From contig CANLVG010000008.1 of the NCBI GenBank assembly GCA_947494565.1, forward strand, positions 124,001 to 188,000: a stretch of 64,000 nucleotides of DNA, in the 5' to 3' direction. The position numbers and the translations under genes are program-made. Shown piece after piece: positions 41,775 through 50,236 of this stretch. The number at the start of each line of letters is the position of its first letter. Position 1 is the first letter of the stretch. Source of the DNA: an uncultured Flavobacteriaceae bacterium. GTDB taxonomy: Bacteria; Bacteroidota; Bacteroidia; Flavobacteriales; Flavobacteriaceae. A model generated the notes under the pieces. The model searched no databases and was not told the origin of the DNA. It was given only the letters and a program-made list of their open reading frames with translations.

Positions 41775-42881
41775 ATGAGCAGATACTTCACAAGATTTCT
41801 TTTGGTAATGGCACTTCTTTTGAGTGCCAATTCTTTTGCAAAGGAAAACGAGACTTCTTCCGAGTCGGGAAAAGACCTCAAAACAGAGATAAAGGAGTAC
41901 ATCCAACATCACTTGAAAGATTCGCACGACTTTTCCCTGTTCTCCTACACAACCGATGCTGGCGAGCATAAATACGTTGGGTTTCCCCTACCCGTCATTT
42001 TATGGGACAATGGCCTCAAAGTATTTTCCTCTTCCAAATTTCATCACGGTGAAACCTTGGCCGAGGTCGATGGTAACTTCTACAAGTTGTACCACAGTAA
42101 AATATACAAGACCGATGCCCAGGGAACCATCAATTATGATGAGGCGCACCACCCGACAAACGCAAAGCCAATAGACTTTTCAATTACCAAAAGTGTCGTA
42201 ATGATTTTTATAACGGGTCTTTTGATGTTCTTGCTGTTTAGAGGGTTAGCCAAGTCGTACACTAAAAACAACGGTATACCCACGGGAGTCGGCCGCTTCT
42301 TTGAACCGATCGTGCTCTATATCCGTGATGATATCGCAAGACCGAATATCGGCGAGGAGAAATATAAAAGGTATATGCCCTACCTGTTATCCATATTTTT
42401 CTTTATCTGGTTCTTGAATATTTTTGGTTTAACCCCGCTCGGAGTGAATGTGACCGGAAATATCGCTATAACGTTCGCATTGGCGTTATTGACGTTCCTG
42501 TTCACGAATTTGACCGGTACCAAAGACTATTGGATGCATATTTTCGATCCCTTGGGTGACACGCTGCCTTGGTATGGGAAGCTGTTTTTATACCCTATTT
42601 TGATTCCAATCGAATTGTTAGGGGTCATTATCAAACCTTTTTCACTGTTGATTCGTTTGTATGCCAACATGCAAGCAGGACACATTGTATTAATGAGTTT
42701 GATTGGGCTTATGTTTTTATTTAAGAGTTGGTTGGGCAGTCCATTATCGTTTGGTCTGGCGTTTGCCATCTCCTTGATAGAGGTATTGGTAGCTTTGTTA
42801 CAAGCCTATATATTTACAATGCTTTCGGCCTTGTATTTTGGTTTTGCGGCCGTGGAGCATGATCATGCCGATGCGCACTAG
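41775..42881 (+). CDS. atpB: F0F1 ATP synthase subunit a
   Basis: The 368-residue protein has an N-terminal signal-like helix (7-22) and a long polar extension (about 23-135) before the five core helices, common in Bacteroidota. The proton channel Arg is in LLIRLYANMQAGH (291-303, Arg294), and GLTPLGVNVTGNIAITFALA (218-237) is also conserved. With subunit c it forms the proton path. The operon lacks atpD and atpC, which in Bacteroidota are usually a separate pair elsewhere. Confidence 0.96.
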   Translation: MSRYFTRFLLVMALLLSANSFAKENETSSESGKDLKTEIKEYIQHHLKDSHDFSLFSYTTDAGEHKYVGFPLPVILWDNGLKVFSSSKFHHGETLAEVDGNFYKLYHSKIYKTDAQGTINYDEAHHPTNAKPIDFSITKSVVMIFITGLLMFLLFRGLAKSYTKNNGIPTGVGRFFEPIVLYIRDDIARPNIGEEKYKRYMPYLLSIFFFIWFLNIFGLTPLGVNVTGNIAITFALALLTFLFTNLTGTKDYWMHIFDPLGDTLPWYGKLFLYPILIPIELLGVIIKPFSLLIRLYANMQAGHIVLMSLIGLMFLFKSWLGSPLSFGLAFAISLIEVLVALLQAYIFTMLSALYFGFAAVEHDHADAH

Positions 42882-42903
42882 GTAAGGAGATAATAAGTAA
42901 CGG

Positions 42904-42925
42904 TTGCTGAGCGTAGCCGAAGCAA
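42904..42925. repeat. short extragenic repeat in the atpB-atpE gap
   Basis: TTGCT-N12-AGCAA encloses GAGCGTAGCCGAAG. The core recurs at 46834-46847 as GAGCGCAGCCGAAG. It resembles the small dispersed CTGAGCG(T/C)AG(T/C)CGAAG repeats common in flavobacterial genomes. Confidence 0.6.
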
Positions 42926-42958
42926 AGAGTGAATTTTAATTTTTAAACTATATATATT

Positions 42959-43150
42959 ATGGAAATTCCAGTAATGGTAGGTGCCGGTTTAGTAGTAATT
43001 GGTGTTGGTATGGGTATCGGTAGAATCGGTGGCTCAGCGATGGAAGCAATTGCACGTCAGCCAGAAGCTTACGGTAAGATTCAGACAGCGATGTTGATCG
43101 CAGCTGCACTTATTGAAGGTATTGGATTTGCTGCACTTTTCGCAGTATAA
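42959..43150 (+). CDS. atpE: F0F1 ATP synthase subunit c
   Basis: The 63-residue hairpin has two helices: the first rich in glycine (VGAGLVVIGVGMGIGRIGG), the polar loop ARQPEA (32-37), and the second with the ion-binding Glu53 in LIEGIGFAAL. The Glu and surrounding residues look like the H+ type rather than the Na+ type. At 63 residues it is short for the family, near the minimum for spanning the membrane twice. The 87-base gap to atpF contains a stable hairpin. Confidence 0.96.
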   Translation: MEIPVMVGAGLVVIGVGMGIGRIGGSAMEAIARQPEAYGKIQTAMLIAAALIEGIGFAALFAV

Positions 43151-43164
43151 TTCTACGTATTCAG

Positions 43165-43199
43165 AGTAATGGCTACGACGGTTGGTCGTAGCTGTTACT
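43165..43199 (+). promoter_or_regulatory. stable RNA hairpin between atpE and atpF
   Basis: The arms 43165-43179 and 43185-43199 pair over 15 bp in RNA (13 Watson-Crick pairs including GCTACGAC/GTCGTAGC, and two G-U pairs) around a GGTTG loop. It begins 15 bases after the atpE stop. No strong U-run follows (ACTTTCTTT), so it is more likely a stabilising stem or partial attenuator than a full terminator. Confidence 0.6.
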
Positions 43200-43237
43200 T
43201 TCTTTAAAAATTAAAAGGCTTATAAAGTATTTAAAGG

Positions 43238-43738
43238 ATGGAAAAATTATTAGAGGAGTTTTCGTTAGGGCTGTTTTTTTGGCAGTGTCTTTTGTTCGGT
43301 TTACTACTTTTCCTATTGTGGAAGTTCGCCTGGAAACCGATTTTGAATGCGGTCAACGAACGTGAAGATGGCATCAAGGATGCCTTAGCTGCCGCAGAAG
43401 ATGCCAAGAAGGAAATGCAGAACGTTACGGCCGATAGTGAGAAATTGTTAAAAGAGGCCCGTGCTGAACGTGAAGCGATGTTAAAGGAGGCCCGTGAAAT
43501 CAAGGATAAATTGATCGCCGACTCCAAAGAACAGGCGAAAGTCGAAGGGGATAAGATGTTGAAACAAGCCCAAGCCGCAATAGAAAGCGAAAAGAAGGCT
43601 GCTGTTGCCGATATCAAGAGCCAAGTGGCCAATTTATCGGTCGACATTGCGGAAAAAGTGATCAAAGAGCAGCTCTCCTCCAAAGAAAAGCAGTTGAAGT
43701 TGGTCGAAGATATGTTGGGCGACATCAAATTGAACTAA
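43238..43738 (+). CDS. atpF: F0F1 ATP synthase subunit b
   Basis: The 166-residue protein has one N-terminal helix (about 8-28, SLGLFFWQCLLFGLLLFLLW) and a long charged coiled coil (about 35-165, rich in Ala, Lys and Glu) forming the peripheral stalk. KFAWKPILNAVNEREDGI at the start of the stalk is the classical motif. It precedes atpH by 6 bases. Confidence 0.96.
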   Translation: MEKLLEEFSLGLFFWQCLLFGLLLFLLWKFAWKPILNAVNEREDGIKDALAAAEDAKKEMQNVTADSEKLLKEARAEREAMLKEAREIKDKLIADSKEQAKVEGDKMLKQAQAAIESEKKAAVADIKSQVANLSVDIAEKVIKEQLSSKEKQLKLVEDMLGDIKLN

Positions 43739-43744
43739 GCGAGC

Positions 43745-44284
43745 ATGGGTAATTCAAGAGCAGCAGTACGGTATGCAAAGGCGATTCTTGACCTAGCGGT
43801 GGACAACAAAACCACTGATAAGGTAGAAAAAGACATGCGTAGCATTGTAGCCACGGTAGCGGAAAGTGCCGAGCTTAGAAATCTATTGGCGAGTCCGGTA
43901 ATCAAATCCGCCATTAAAAAGGAGACACTTTTAAGTATTTTTAAAGGAAGCGATGCCGTTACGGAAGGATTGATTACGATTTTGGTCGATAACAAGCGGG
44001 TAGACTTGCTCGATGAGGTGGCCGAAAAGTATATCATCCTCAATGAGGAGTTAAAGGGTAAAGATTTGGCCTATGTGACCACAGCTATTCCTTTGACCCC
44101 CGCGTTGGAAAAAGAGATATTAAAGAAAGTAACCGAATTGACCGGTAAAGAGGTGACCATCGAAAACAAGATCGATGAAAGCATCGTAGGGGGCTTCGTC
44201 CTTCGGGTAGGAGATTTGCAGTATGACGCAAGTATTTCCAACAAGCTGAACAATTTAAAGAGAGAATTTACAAATAGTCTATAA
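43745..44284 (+). CDS. atpH: F0F1 ATP synthase subunit delta
   Basis: The 179-residue protein has an N-terminal helical bundle (RAAVRYAKAILDLAVD at the start) and a C-terminal domain with GKDLAYVTTAIPLTPALEKEI and the family signature ending, IDESIVGGFVLRVGDLQYDASI (about 145-166). It links F1 to the b subunits. It is followed by a 60-bp gap containing short direct repeats. Confidence 0.96.
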   Translation: MGNSRAAVRYAKAILDLAVDNKTTDKVEKDMRSIVATVAESAELRNLLASPVIKSAIKKETLLSIFKGSDAVTEGLITILVDNKRVDLLDEVAEKYIILNEELKGKDLAYVTTAIPLTPALEKEILKKVTELTGKEVTIENKIDESIVGGFVLRVGDLQYDASISNKLNNLKREFTNSL

Positions 44285-44301
44285 ACAAATATTTTGGGAT
44301 G

Positions 44302-44333
44302 AGACGTCTGACGTCTTATCTCTTACGTCTTAT
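44302..44333. repeat. short direct repeats in the atpH-atpA gap
   Basis: ACGTCTTAT occurs at 44311-44319 and 44325-44333, preceded by the 8-bp palindrome AGACGTCT (44302-44309), all within 32 bases. It looks like a small low-complexity repeat of the kind found in flavobacterial spacers; no function is evident. Confidence 0.5.
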
Positions 44334-44344
44334 ATCTAGAACAT

Positions 44345-45925
44345 ATGGCAGGAGTAAAAGCCGCTGAGGTATCAGCAATTTTGAAGAAACAATTATCAGG
44401 ATTCGAAGCGACCGCTTCATTGGATGAGGTCGGAACCGTATTGCAAGTAGGTGATGGTATCGCACGTGTATACGGCCTTTCTAATGCTGAATATGGCGAA
44501 TTGGTGGAGTTCGAAGGCGGACTGAAAGGTATCGTCTTGAACTTAGAAGAAGATAATGTTGGTGTCGTATTGTTGAGCCCTTCAAGAGACGTAAAAGAAG
44601 GTTCGGTAGTAAAACGAACACAAACAATTGCCTCTATCAATGTTGGCGAAGGTATCGTGGGCCGTGTGGTAAACACTTTGGGGTTACCTATAGACGGTAA
44701 AGGTCCTATCTCAGGTGAGACTTACGAGATGCCATTGGAGCGCAAAGCGCCAGGGGTTATCTTCCGTGAGCCGGTGACTGAGCCCTTACAGACCGGTATT
44801 AAGGCGATTGATGCCATGATTCCCGTAGGTAGAGGACAAAGAGAATTGGTCATTGGAGATCGTCAAACAGGTAAGACCACAGTTTGTATCGATACCATTT
44901 TGAACCAAAAAGAATTTTACGATGCAGGTGAGCCCGTATATTGTATATATGTAGCCATTGGACAGAAAGCTTCAACAGTTGCTGGTATTGCACAAACCTT
45001 GGAAGATAAAGGTGCTTTGGCGTATACTACTATAGTCGCTGCAAATGCATCTGACCCTGCTCCAATGCAGGTGTATGCTCCTATGGCAGGTGCGGCGATT
45101 GGAGAGTACTTCCGTGATACAGGTCGTCCAGCATTAATTATCTATGATGATTTATCAAAACAAGCGGTTGCCTATCGTGAGGTATCACTTTTGTTAAGAA
45201 GACCTCCGGGCCGTGAGGCATACCCTGGTGATGTTTTCTACCTACACTCTCGTTTATTAGAGCGTTCTGCAAAAGTCATCAATGATGATGCGATTGCAAA
45301 AGACATGAATGATTTACCTGATTCATTGAAACCAATGGTAAAAGGGGGAGGTTCTTTAACTGCATTGCCAATCATTGAGACACAAGCAGGTGACGTTTCT
45401 GCATATATTCCAACGAACGTAATTTCGATTACGGACGGACAGATATTCCTTGAGCAAGATTTGTTCAACCAAGGGGTGCGACCTGCAATTAACGTGGGTA
45501 TCTCCGTATCGCGTGTAGGAGGTAACGCCCAGATCAAATCGATGAAGAAAGTGGCCGGTACCTTGAAGTTGGACCAAGCACAGTTTCGTGAATTGGAAGC
45601 ATTCGCCAAATTCGGTTCTGACCTAGATGCAGCTACCTTGAACGTTATCGAAAAAGGACGTCGAAATGTGGAGATTTTGAAACAAGCACAGAACGATCCG
45701 TTTACTGTAGAAGACCAAGTAGCGATTATCTATGCAGGTTCCAAGAACTTGTTACGCGACGTTCCTGTCGATAAAGTAAAAGAGTTCGAAACAGACTATA
45801 TCGAATTCTTGAAAGCAAAACATCAAGATGTTTTGGATACTTTGAAGTCTGGAAAACTGACCGATGAGGTTATTGACACCTTGACAGCGGTTGCTAAGGA
45901 TATTTCAGGAAAATACAGAGCATAA
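44345..45925 (+). CDS. atpA: F0F1 ATP synthase subunit alpha
   Basis: The 526-residue protein has the Walker A-type P-loop [10 protein letters not shown] (about 176-185), the Walker B region [10 protein letters not shown], and the alpha-subunit signature [10 protein letters not shown]. The Arg finger is in the C-terminal part, [13 protein letters not shown]. Length and motifs are normal. It follows delta as usual and is separated from gamma by 24 bases. Confidence 0.98.
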   Translation: MAGVKAAEVSAILKKQLSGFEATASLDEVGTVLQVGDGIARVYGLSNAEYGELVEFEGGLKGIVLNLEEDNVGVVLLSPSRDVKEGSVVKRTQTIASINVGEGIVGRVVNTLGLPIDGKGPISGETYEMPLERKAPGVIFREPVTEPLQTGIKAIDAMIPVGRGQRELVIGDRQTGKTTVCIDTILNQKEFYDAGEPVYCIYVAIGQKASTVAGIAQTLEDKGALAYTTIVAANASDPAPMQVYAPMAGAAIGEYFRDTGRPALIIYDDLSKQAVAYREVSLLLRRPPGREAYPGDVFYLHSRLLERSAKVINDDAIAKDMNDLPDSLKPMVKGGGSLTALPIIETQAGDVSAYIPTNVISITDGQIFLEQDLFNQGVRPAINVGISVSRVGGNAQIKSMKKVAGTLKLDQAQFRELEAFAKFGSDLDAATLNVIEKGRRNVEILKQAQNDPFTVEDQVAIIYAGSKNLLRDVPVDKVKEFETDYIEFLKAKHQDVLDTLKSGKLTDEVIDTLTAVAKDISGKYRA

Positions 45926-45949
45926 TAATTGTTTTTATAAAAACAGAAA

Positions 45950-46810
45950 ATGGCGAATCTTAAAGAGATTAGAAATAGAATAGCGTCGGTATCATCAACA
46001 ATGCAGATTACCAGTGCCATGAAAATGGTATCTGCTGCTAAGTTGAAGAAGGCTCAAGATGCTATTACTGCCATGCGCCCGTACTCTGATAAATTGACGG
46101 AACTTCTTCAGAGTTTAAGCGCAAGTTTAGATGGAGACTCAGGAAGTAAATTTTCAGATAACCGAGAGGTAAATAAGGTATTGATAGTTGCGATAACCTC
46201 AAACAGAGGTCTTGCAGGGGCATTTAATTCCAATATCTTAAAACAATGCACTACGTTGATAGAAGAGACTTATGCTGGTAAGCAGGTTGATTTTATTACA
46301 ATAGGCAAGAAAGCAAATGATTTTTTAAGTAAAAAATCTACTATACTTTCCAATCATAGCGATTTGTATGAGGATTTAACCTTCGATAATACCGCGATAA
46401 TCGCTGAAGACTTGATGGAGAGATTCACTTCAGGGGAATATGACAGAATTGATGTCGTTTACAATAAGTTTAAGAATGCGGCAACTCAAATTGTAATGAC
46501 AGAGCAGTTCTTGCCTATCGTTCCTATTGAAGATGAAGAAGGTTCTAGCGGAGACTATATTTTCGAACCCTCCAAAGGCGAAATCGTTGAGCAGTTGATT
46601 CCGAAGTCTTTAAAAACACAGTTGTATAAGGGAATTCGTGATTCTTTTGCCAGTGAGCACGGGGCTCGTATGACGGCCATGCACAAAGCGACCGATAATG
46701 CTACCGAGTTGAGAGACCAATTGAAGTTGACCTATAACAAAGCAAGACAAGCAGCGATAACCAATGAGATTTTGGAAATTGTGGGCGGTGCCGAGGCATT
46801 AAATAACTAA
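45950..46810 (+). CDS. atpG: F0F1 ATP synthase subunit gamma
   Basis: The 286-residue protein has the paired terminal helices of the rotor shaft: the N-terminal LKEIRNRIASVSSTMQITSAMKMV and the C-terminal MTAMHKATDNATELRDQLKLTYNKARQAAITNEILEIVGGAEAL. The central Rossmann-like part has VAITSNRGLAGAFN. It ends the operon; a terminator follows about 60 bases later, so atpD/atpC are not attached. Confidence 0.98.
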   Translation: MANLKEIRNRIASVSSTMQITSAMKMVSAAKLKKAQDAITAMRPYSDKLTELLQSLSASLDGDSGSKFSDNREVNKVLIVAITSNRGLAGAFNSNILKQCTTLIEETYAGKQVDFITIGKKANDFLSKKSTILSNHSDLYEDLTFDNTAIIAEDLMERFTSGEYDRIDVVYNKFKNAATQIVMTEQFLPIVPIEDEEGSSGDYIFEPSKGEIVEQLIPKSLKTQLYKGIRDSFASEHGARMTAMHKATDNATELRDQLKLTYNKARQAAITNEILEIVGGAEALNN

Positions 46811-46812
46811 AG

Positions 46813-46849
46813 TGTCATCCTGAGCTGCTGACCGAGCGCAGCCGAAGGA
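46813..46849. repeat. flavobacterial extragenic repeat after atpG
   Basis: GTCATCCTGAGC (46813-46824) and GAGCGCAGCCGAAGGA (46834-46849) are the two ends of the dispersed element typically read GTCATCCTGAGCGCAGTCGAAGGA in flavobacteria. Here the middle is altered by about 9 bases. The core also occurs at 42909-42922. Confidence 0.65.
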
Positions 46850-46873
46850 ACATAACATAAAATTTGAACAATA

Positions 46874-46908
46874 AAAACCTCACAGCAATGTGAGGTTTTG
46901 TTTTTTTA
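46874..46908 (+). terminator. intrinsic terminator of the ATP synthase operon
   Basis: AAAACCTCACA (46874-46884), loop GCAA and TGTGAGGTTTT (46889-46899) followed by G and a run of seven T form an 11-bp stem with a U-run, 64 bases after the atpG stop. Confidence 0.93.
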
Positions 46909-46927
46909 ACCGATTTTTGTCGCCGCC

Positions 46928-48160
46928 ATGCAATCCAAGAAAACCGCCTTACTTTTTATTTTCATCACCATCTTGGTAGACGTGATCGGTATCGGAATCA
47001 TCTTGCCGATAATTCCTGATCTGATCATGGAGTTGACGGGCGAAGGTACGTCGATGGCCGTTATCTACGGCATGTGGTTGACTACCGCCTTTGCGGGCAT
47101 GCAATTCTTGTTCTCCCCTGTTTTAGGTGAAATTTCAGATCGGTTCGGAAGAAGGCCCATATTACTATTGGCACTTTTGGGACTAAGCATCGATTATATG
47201 ATCCACGCCTGGGCGCCTACCATTATGTGGTTATTTGTCGGGCGCTTTCTTGCCGGAATTACCGGTGCCAGTTTTACGGTAGCATCGGCCTACATCGCCG
47301 ATATCAGCGCCCCAGATGAAAAAGCAAAGAACTTTGGATTGATTGGCGCCGCTTTTGGATTGGGTTTTATCATTGGTCCTGGTATCGGTGGGTTTTTCGG
47401 TGAGATCGATATCCGGCTACCCTTTTATATTGCAGCCGGCTTGACGTTCGCCAATTTCGTTTTTGGATACTTCTTCGTACCCGAATCGCTGACCGAAGAA
47501 AATAGAAGACCTATTGAGCTATTGAAAATGATCCCAGGGGTTTCTTTGGTAAGTCTACGCAACTACAAAGGGGTTTTATTGCTCATTTTTGCCTTCTTTT
47601 TGGCGAATTTGGCTGGACAGGCCTTACCGTCTACTTGGTCGTATTACGGTATAGAGCGATATGACTGGAGCCCCCAGGACATCGGAATATCACTTATGGT
47701 CGTCGGATTACTCGTGGCTATTGCACAAGGCTTTTTGGTCGGAGTGGCCGTAAAAAAATTCGGCAAACAGAATGTGGTAGTATTCGGCTTCTTAATGTGG
47801 ACTATAGGAATGTTCCTGTTCTCGTTGGCTTCAGAGCCATGGATGTTGTATGCCTTTTTGATTCCATATGCCCTTGGAGGGGTCGCCGGACCCACGGTTC
47901 AAGGGGTTATCTCTAATCAAGTATCCGAAAAGGAACAAGGTAATCTTCAGGGTGCCATTACCGGTTTGGTGAGCATCACCGCCATTTTAGGACAGTTGAT
48001 TTTCTCTCCGGTGTTCTACTTCTTTATTCGCCCGGAAGGTAACACCTACTTCCCAGGAGCTCCCTACGTACTGGCCGCTATCTTTTTGTTCGTAGCACTT
48101 ATCTTCGCAACACTGGCCATGAAGCGCATTGCAATCAGTGAAGAACCTCTGGGGCAATAG
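46928..48160 (+). CDS. MFS multidrug/tetracycline-type exporter
   Basis: The 410-residue protein has 12 membrane helices. Motif A in the loop 2-3 is GEISDRFGRRPILL (about 67-80), and the exporter motif C is GAAFGLGFIIGPGIGG (about 138-153). The overall pattern resembles the TCR/Tet group of drug-proton antiporters. It starts 20 bases after the ATP synthase terminator and stands alone. The substrate is unknown, and resemblance to TetA is not evidence of tetracycline resistance. A single Arg/Asp pair in helix 4 region looks conserved. Confidence 0.88.
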   Translation: MQSKKTALLFIFITILVDVIGIGIILPIIPDLIMELTGEGTSMAVIYGMWLTTAFAGMQFLFSPVLGEISDRFGRRPILLLALLGLSIDYMIHAWAPTIMWLFVGRFLAGITGASFTVASAYIADISAPDEKAKNFGLIGAAFGLGFIIGPGIGGFFGEIDIRLPFYIAAGLTFANFVFGYFFVPESLTEENRRPIELLKMIPGVSLVSLRNYKGVLLLIFAFFLANLAGQALPSTWSYYGIERYDWSPQDIGISLMVVGLLVAIAQGFLVGVAVKKFGKQNVVVFGFLMWTIGMFLFSLASEPWMLYAFLIPYALGGVAGPTVQGVISNQVSEKEQGNLQGAITGLVSITAILGQLIFSPVFYFFIRPEGNTYFPGAPYVLAAIFLFVALIFATLAMKRIAISEEPLGQ

Positions 48161-48264
48161 CCTATTTTTGATCAAAAGAGGTATAGGAGGATGTTTTTTT
48201 GATTTTCAGTGTAACATTTTTCAGGTCGTGTATCTAAAGGAAAGAAATCATAAAAAGATACATC

Positions 48265-49104
48265 ATGAAAACCATTCAAAAATTGATCGCTTCCGTTCTA
48301 TTGCTCTCCCTTTCGCTCGTTTCAGCACAATACAAGGCCTTTGAGGTAGAAGTTAGCGGAGCAGGACAACCGATATTATTGTTCCCAGGATTTACATGTA
48401 CCGGCGAGGTATGGGAAGATACCGTTACCGAACTCTCCAAAACCTACGAATGCCATGTCTTTACCTTTGCCGGATTTGGGGATGTTCCTCCTTTGGAAAA
48501 ACCATGGCTACCCAAAATCAAAATAGCCGTTCAGGAATACACCAAAGAAAAGCAACTCGAGAACCCGACGATTATCGGGCATAGTTTGGGGGGCGCCTTG
48601 GGTCTATGGCTAACGACAGAAGAAAACCATCCCTATTCAAAACTGATTGTAGTAGATGCATTGCCCGCAACTGGAGCGTTGATGATTCCGAACTTCAAAA
48701 GCGAGAATATGGCTTATGAAAGTCCATGGAATCAACAATTGCTAGAAATGGATGAGGCTGCTTTTGCACAAATGGCCACTCAAATGGCGGCCGGTATGGT
48801 ATTGGATACCGAAAAACATCCACTTTTGAAGCAGTGGATCATCAACGCCGATCGCGAAACCTATGTGTACGGGTATACGGATCTCTTGAAACTTGATTTA
48901 AGACAGGATATCGCCAACATTGACATTCCTGTAACCATTTTGGCAGCGACCCACCCGTATGGGCTTGAAATGGCCAAAAGCACGTACGATTCGCAATATA
49001 GTGCGCTTGACGCCTATAACATTCAATTCGCCGAAGGATCCGCTCACTTTATTATGTATGACAAAACCACTTGGTTTATGGAGCAACTCAAGAAACACCT
49101 ATAA
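48265..49104 (+). CDS. secreted alpha/beta hydrolase
   Basis: The 279-residue protein has a signal peptide (about 1-21, cleavage after VSA or AQ), so it should be periplasmic. The nucleophile elbow is GHSLGG (105-110, Ser107), with a likely catalytic His261 near the end (GSAHFIMYDKTTW) and the oxyanion segment LFPGFTCTGEVW (39-50). The family fold is clear; the substrate (an ester or lactone, probably) is not. Only 5 bases separate it from the sigma factor gene, so the three genes 48265-50148 are one operon. Confidence 0.85.
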   Translation: MKTIQKLIASVLLLSLSLVSAQYKAFEVEVSGAGQPILLFPGFTCTGEVWEDTVTELSKTYECHVFTFAGFGDVPPLEKPWLPKIKIAVQEYTKEKQLENPTIIGHSLGGALGLWLTTEENHPYSKLIVVDALPATGALMIPNFKSENMAYESPWNQQLLEMDEAAFAQMATQMAAGMVLDTEKHPLLKQWIINADRETYVYGYTDLLKLDLRQDIANIDIPVTILAATHPYGLEMAKSTYDSQYSALDAYNIQFAEGSAHFIMYDKTTWFMEQLKKHL

Positions 49105-49109
49105 CACAA

Positions 49110-49607
49110 ATGGAGAAAAGCCCAGCTGTTTTCCAAAGTATCTATACGTCGAACTACCCGAAGGTCATGCGGCTTTGCCTGGGGCATGTAAATGGCGACG
49201 AGGCCATGGCCCAAGAGCTGGCCCAAGAGACGTTCATCAAAGTCTGGGAGAATTTATCCTCCTTTCGTGAAGAAGCACAGGTGGCTACTTGGGTCTATCG
49301 GATTACCGTAAATACCTGTCTGCTCCATTTTAGAAGAAAGAAAAGGGAAAACACCGTAGAGTTAAGTCAACAACTGGCACAACCCGAAGCAGAGGACCAC
49401 CTAACAAAGCAAGACCAAATCACGCAACTATATGCCTGTATCGATACACTTCGATCAGAGCAGAAATCAATCATCTTATTGGAATTGGAAGGAATACCCC
49501 AAAAGGAAATTGCCGAAGTGATGGGATTGACGCATGAAGCGGTTCGCGTACGGATACATCGAATAAAAAATGCACTAACAAACTGTGTACAGCATGAAAA
49601 CATTTAA
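49110..49607 (+). CDS. ECF sigma factor
   Basis: Start at ATG 49110 gives 165 residues; an upstream in-frame start would overlap the hydrolase. Region 2 is AQELAQETFIKVWENLSSFR with VATWVYRITVNTCLLHFRRKK, and region 4 is IILLELEGIPQKEIAEVMGLTHEAVRVRIHRIKNAL, both typical of ECF sigma factors. The next gene, overlapping by 14 bases, encodes a membrane protein that may act as its anti-sigma factor. The regulated genes may include its own operon. Confidence 0.9.
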   Translation: MEKSPAVFQSIYTSNYPKVMRLCLGHVNGDEAMAQELAQETFIKVWENLSSFREEAQVATWVYRITVNTCLLHFRRKKRENTVELSQQLAQPEAEDHLTKQDQITQLYACIDTLRSEQKSIILLELEGIPQKEIAEVMGLTHEAVRVRIHRIKNALTNCVQHENI

Positions 49608-50148
49608 GGATTTACAAACACAATGGAAAAATCAAGAGGAAGTTCAGGTTCCTGAAAACGGGGCCGAACGGATTATGACAACCTTGACCGACATTAAGCG
49701 AAAGCAGCGGTTGACCAATGGCATTCTATTGACAACGGCAGTAGTACTTATCTGCTTTTTCTTCTACGTCTCCGCATTTAAATTCCAGACCGTACTGATC
49801 GGACTGCTACTTATGATAGGGTCGCTTTTCTTTCGGATAGTGCTTGAACTATTGAGTTTAAAAAAGCTCAGAAGTATGGACCCTTTGAATAGGGCGGTGG
49901 AATATAAAAGGCAAATGATCCGGTATTACGATAGACGGCGAATCATACATCTGGTGATCACTCCTTTGATCATTTTGACTTACTGTGTTGGATTTTGGTT
50001 ATTACTTCCGGCTTTTAATTCCAGTTTGAGTGCCGGTTTTTACCAATATATCGTTTGGTCGTCCGTGGTCGTCCTATTGATTCTCGGCTTTTTCATTGGG
50101 AGGCAAATTCAGGAGGAATTGAAGGTTTTGAGAGGCTTAAAAGAATAG
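49594..50148 (+). CDS. four-helix membrane protein, candidate anti-sigma factor
   Basis: Start at ATG 49594 gives 184 residues, overlapping the sigma factor gene by 14 bases. A soluble N-terminal part (about 1-40, with KDLQTQWKNQEEVQVP) is followed by four helices. There is no zinc-binding HxxxCxxC motif as in classical ZAS anti-sigma factors. A membrane partner in this position usually restrains the sigma factor, but the assignment rests on position only. I recognise no named family. Confidence 0.65.
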   Translation: MKTFKDLQTQWKNQEEVQVPENGAERIMTTLTDIKRKQRLTNGILLTTAVVLICFFFYVSAFKFQTVLIGLLLMIGSLFFRIVLELLSLKKLRSMDPLNRAVEYKRQMIRYYDRRRIIHLVITPLIILTYCVGFWLLLPAFNSSLSAGFYQYIVWSSVVVLLILGFFIGRQIQEELKVLRGLKE

Positions 50149-50236
50149 AGAACACACGAGACCGTTGTCGTAGGCACGGCATCGCAAAGGGAGAGGTGAA
50201 CTAAACTTTGTTAGCTCTCTTAGAATAGGTACTTTT

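Noticed and set aside
41700-41969. minus-strand ORF opposite the atpB start
   Set aside because: Shadow of the atpB gene; composition is explained by the opposite strand.
46928-48160. tetracycline resistance as a specific function of the MFS exporter
   Set aside because: Only family-level motifs are visible; many unrelated exporters share them.
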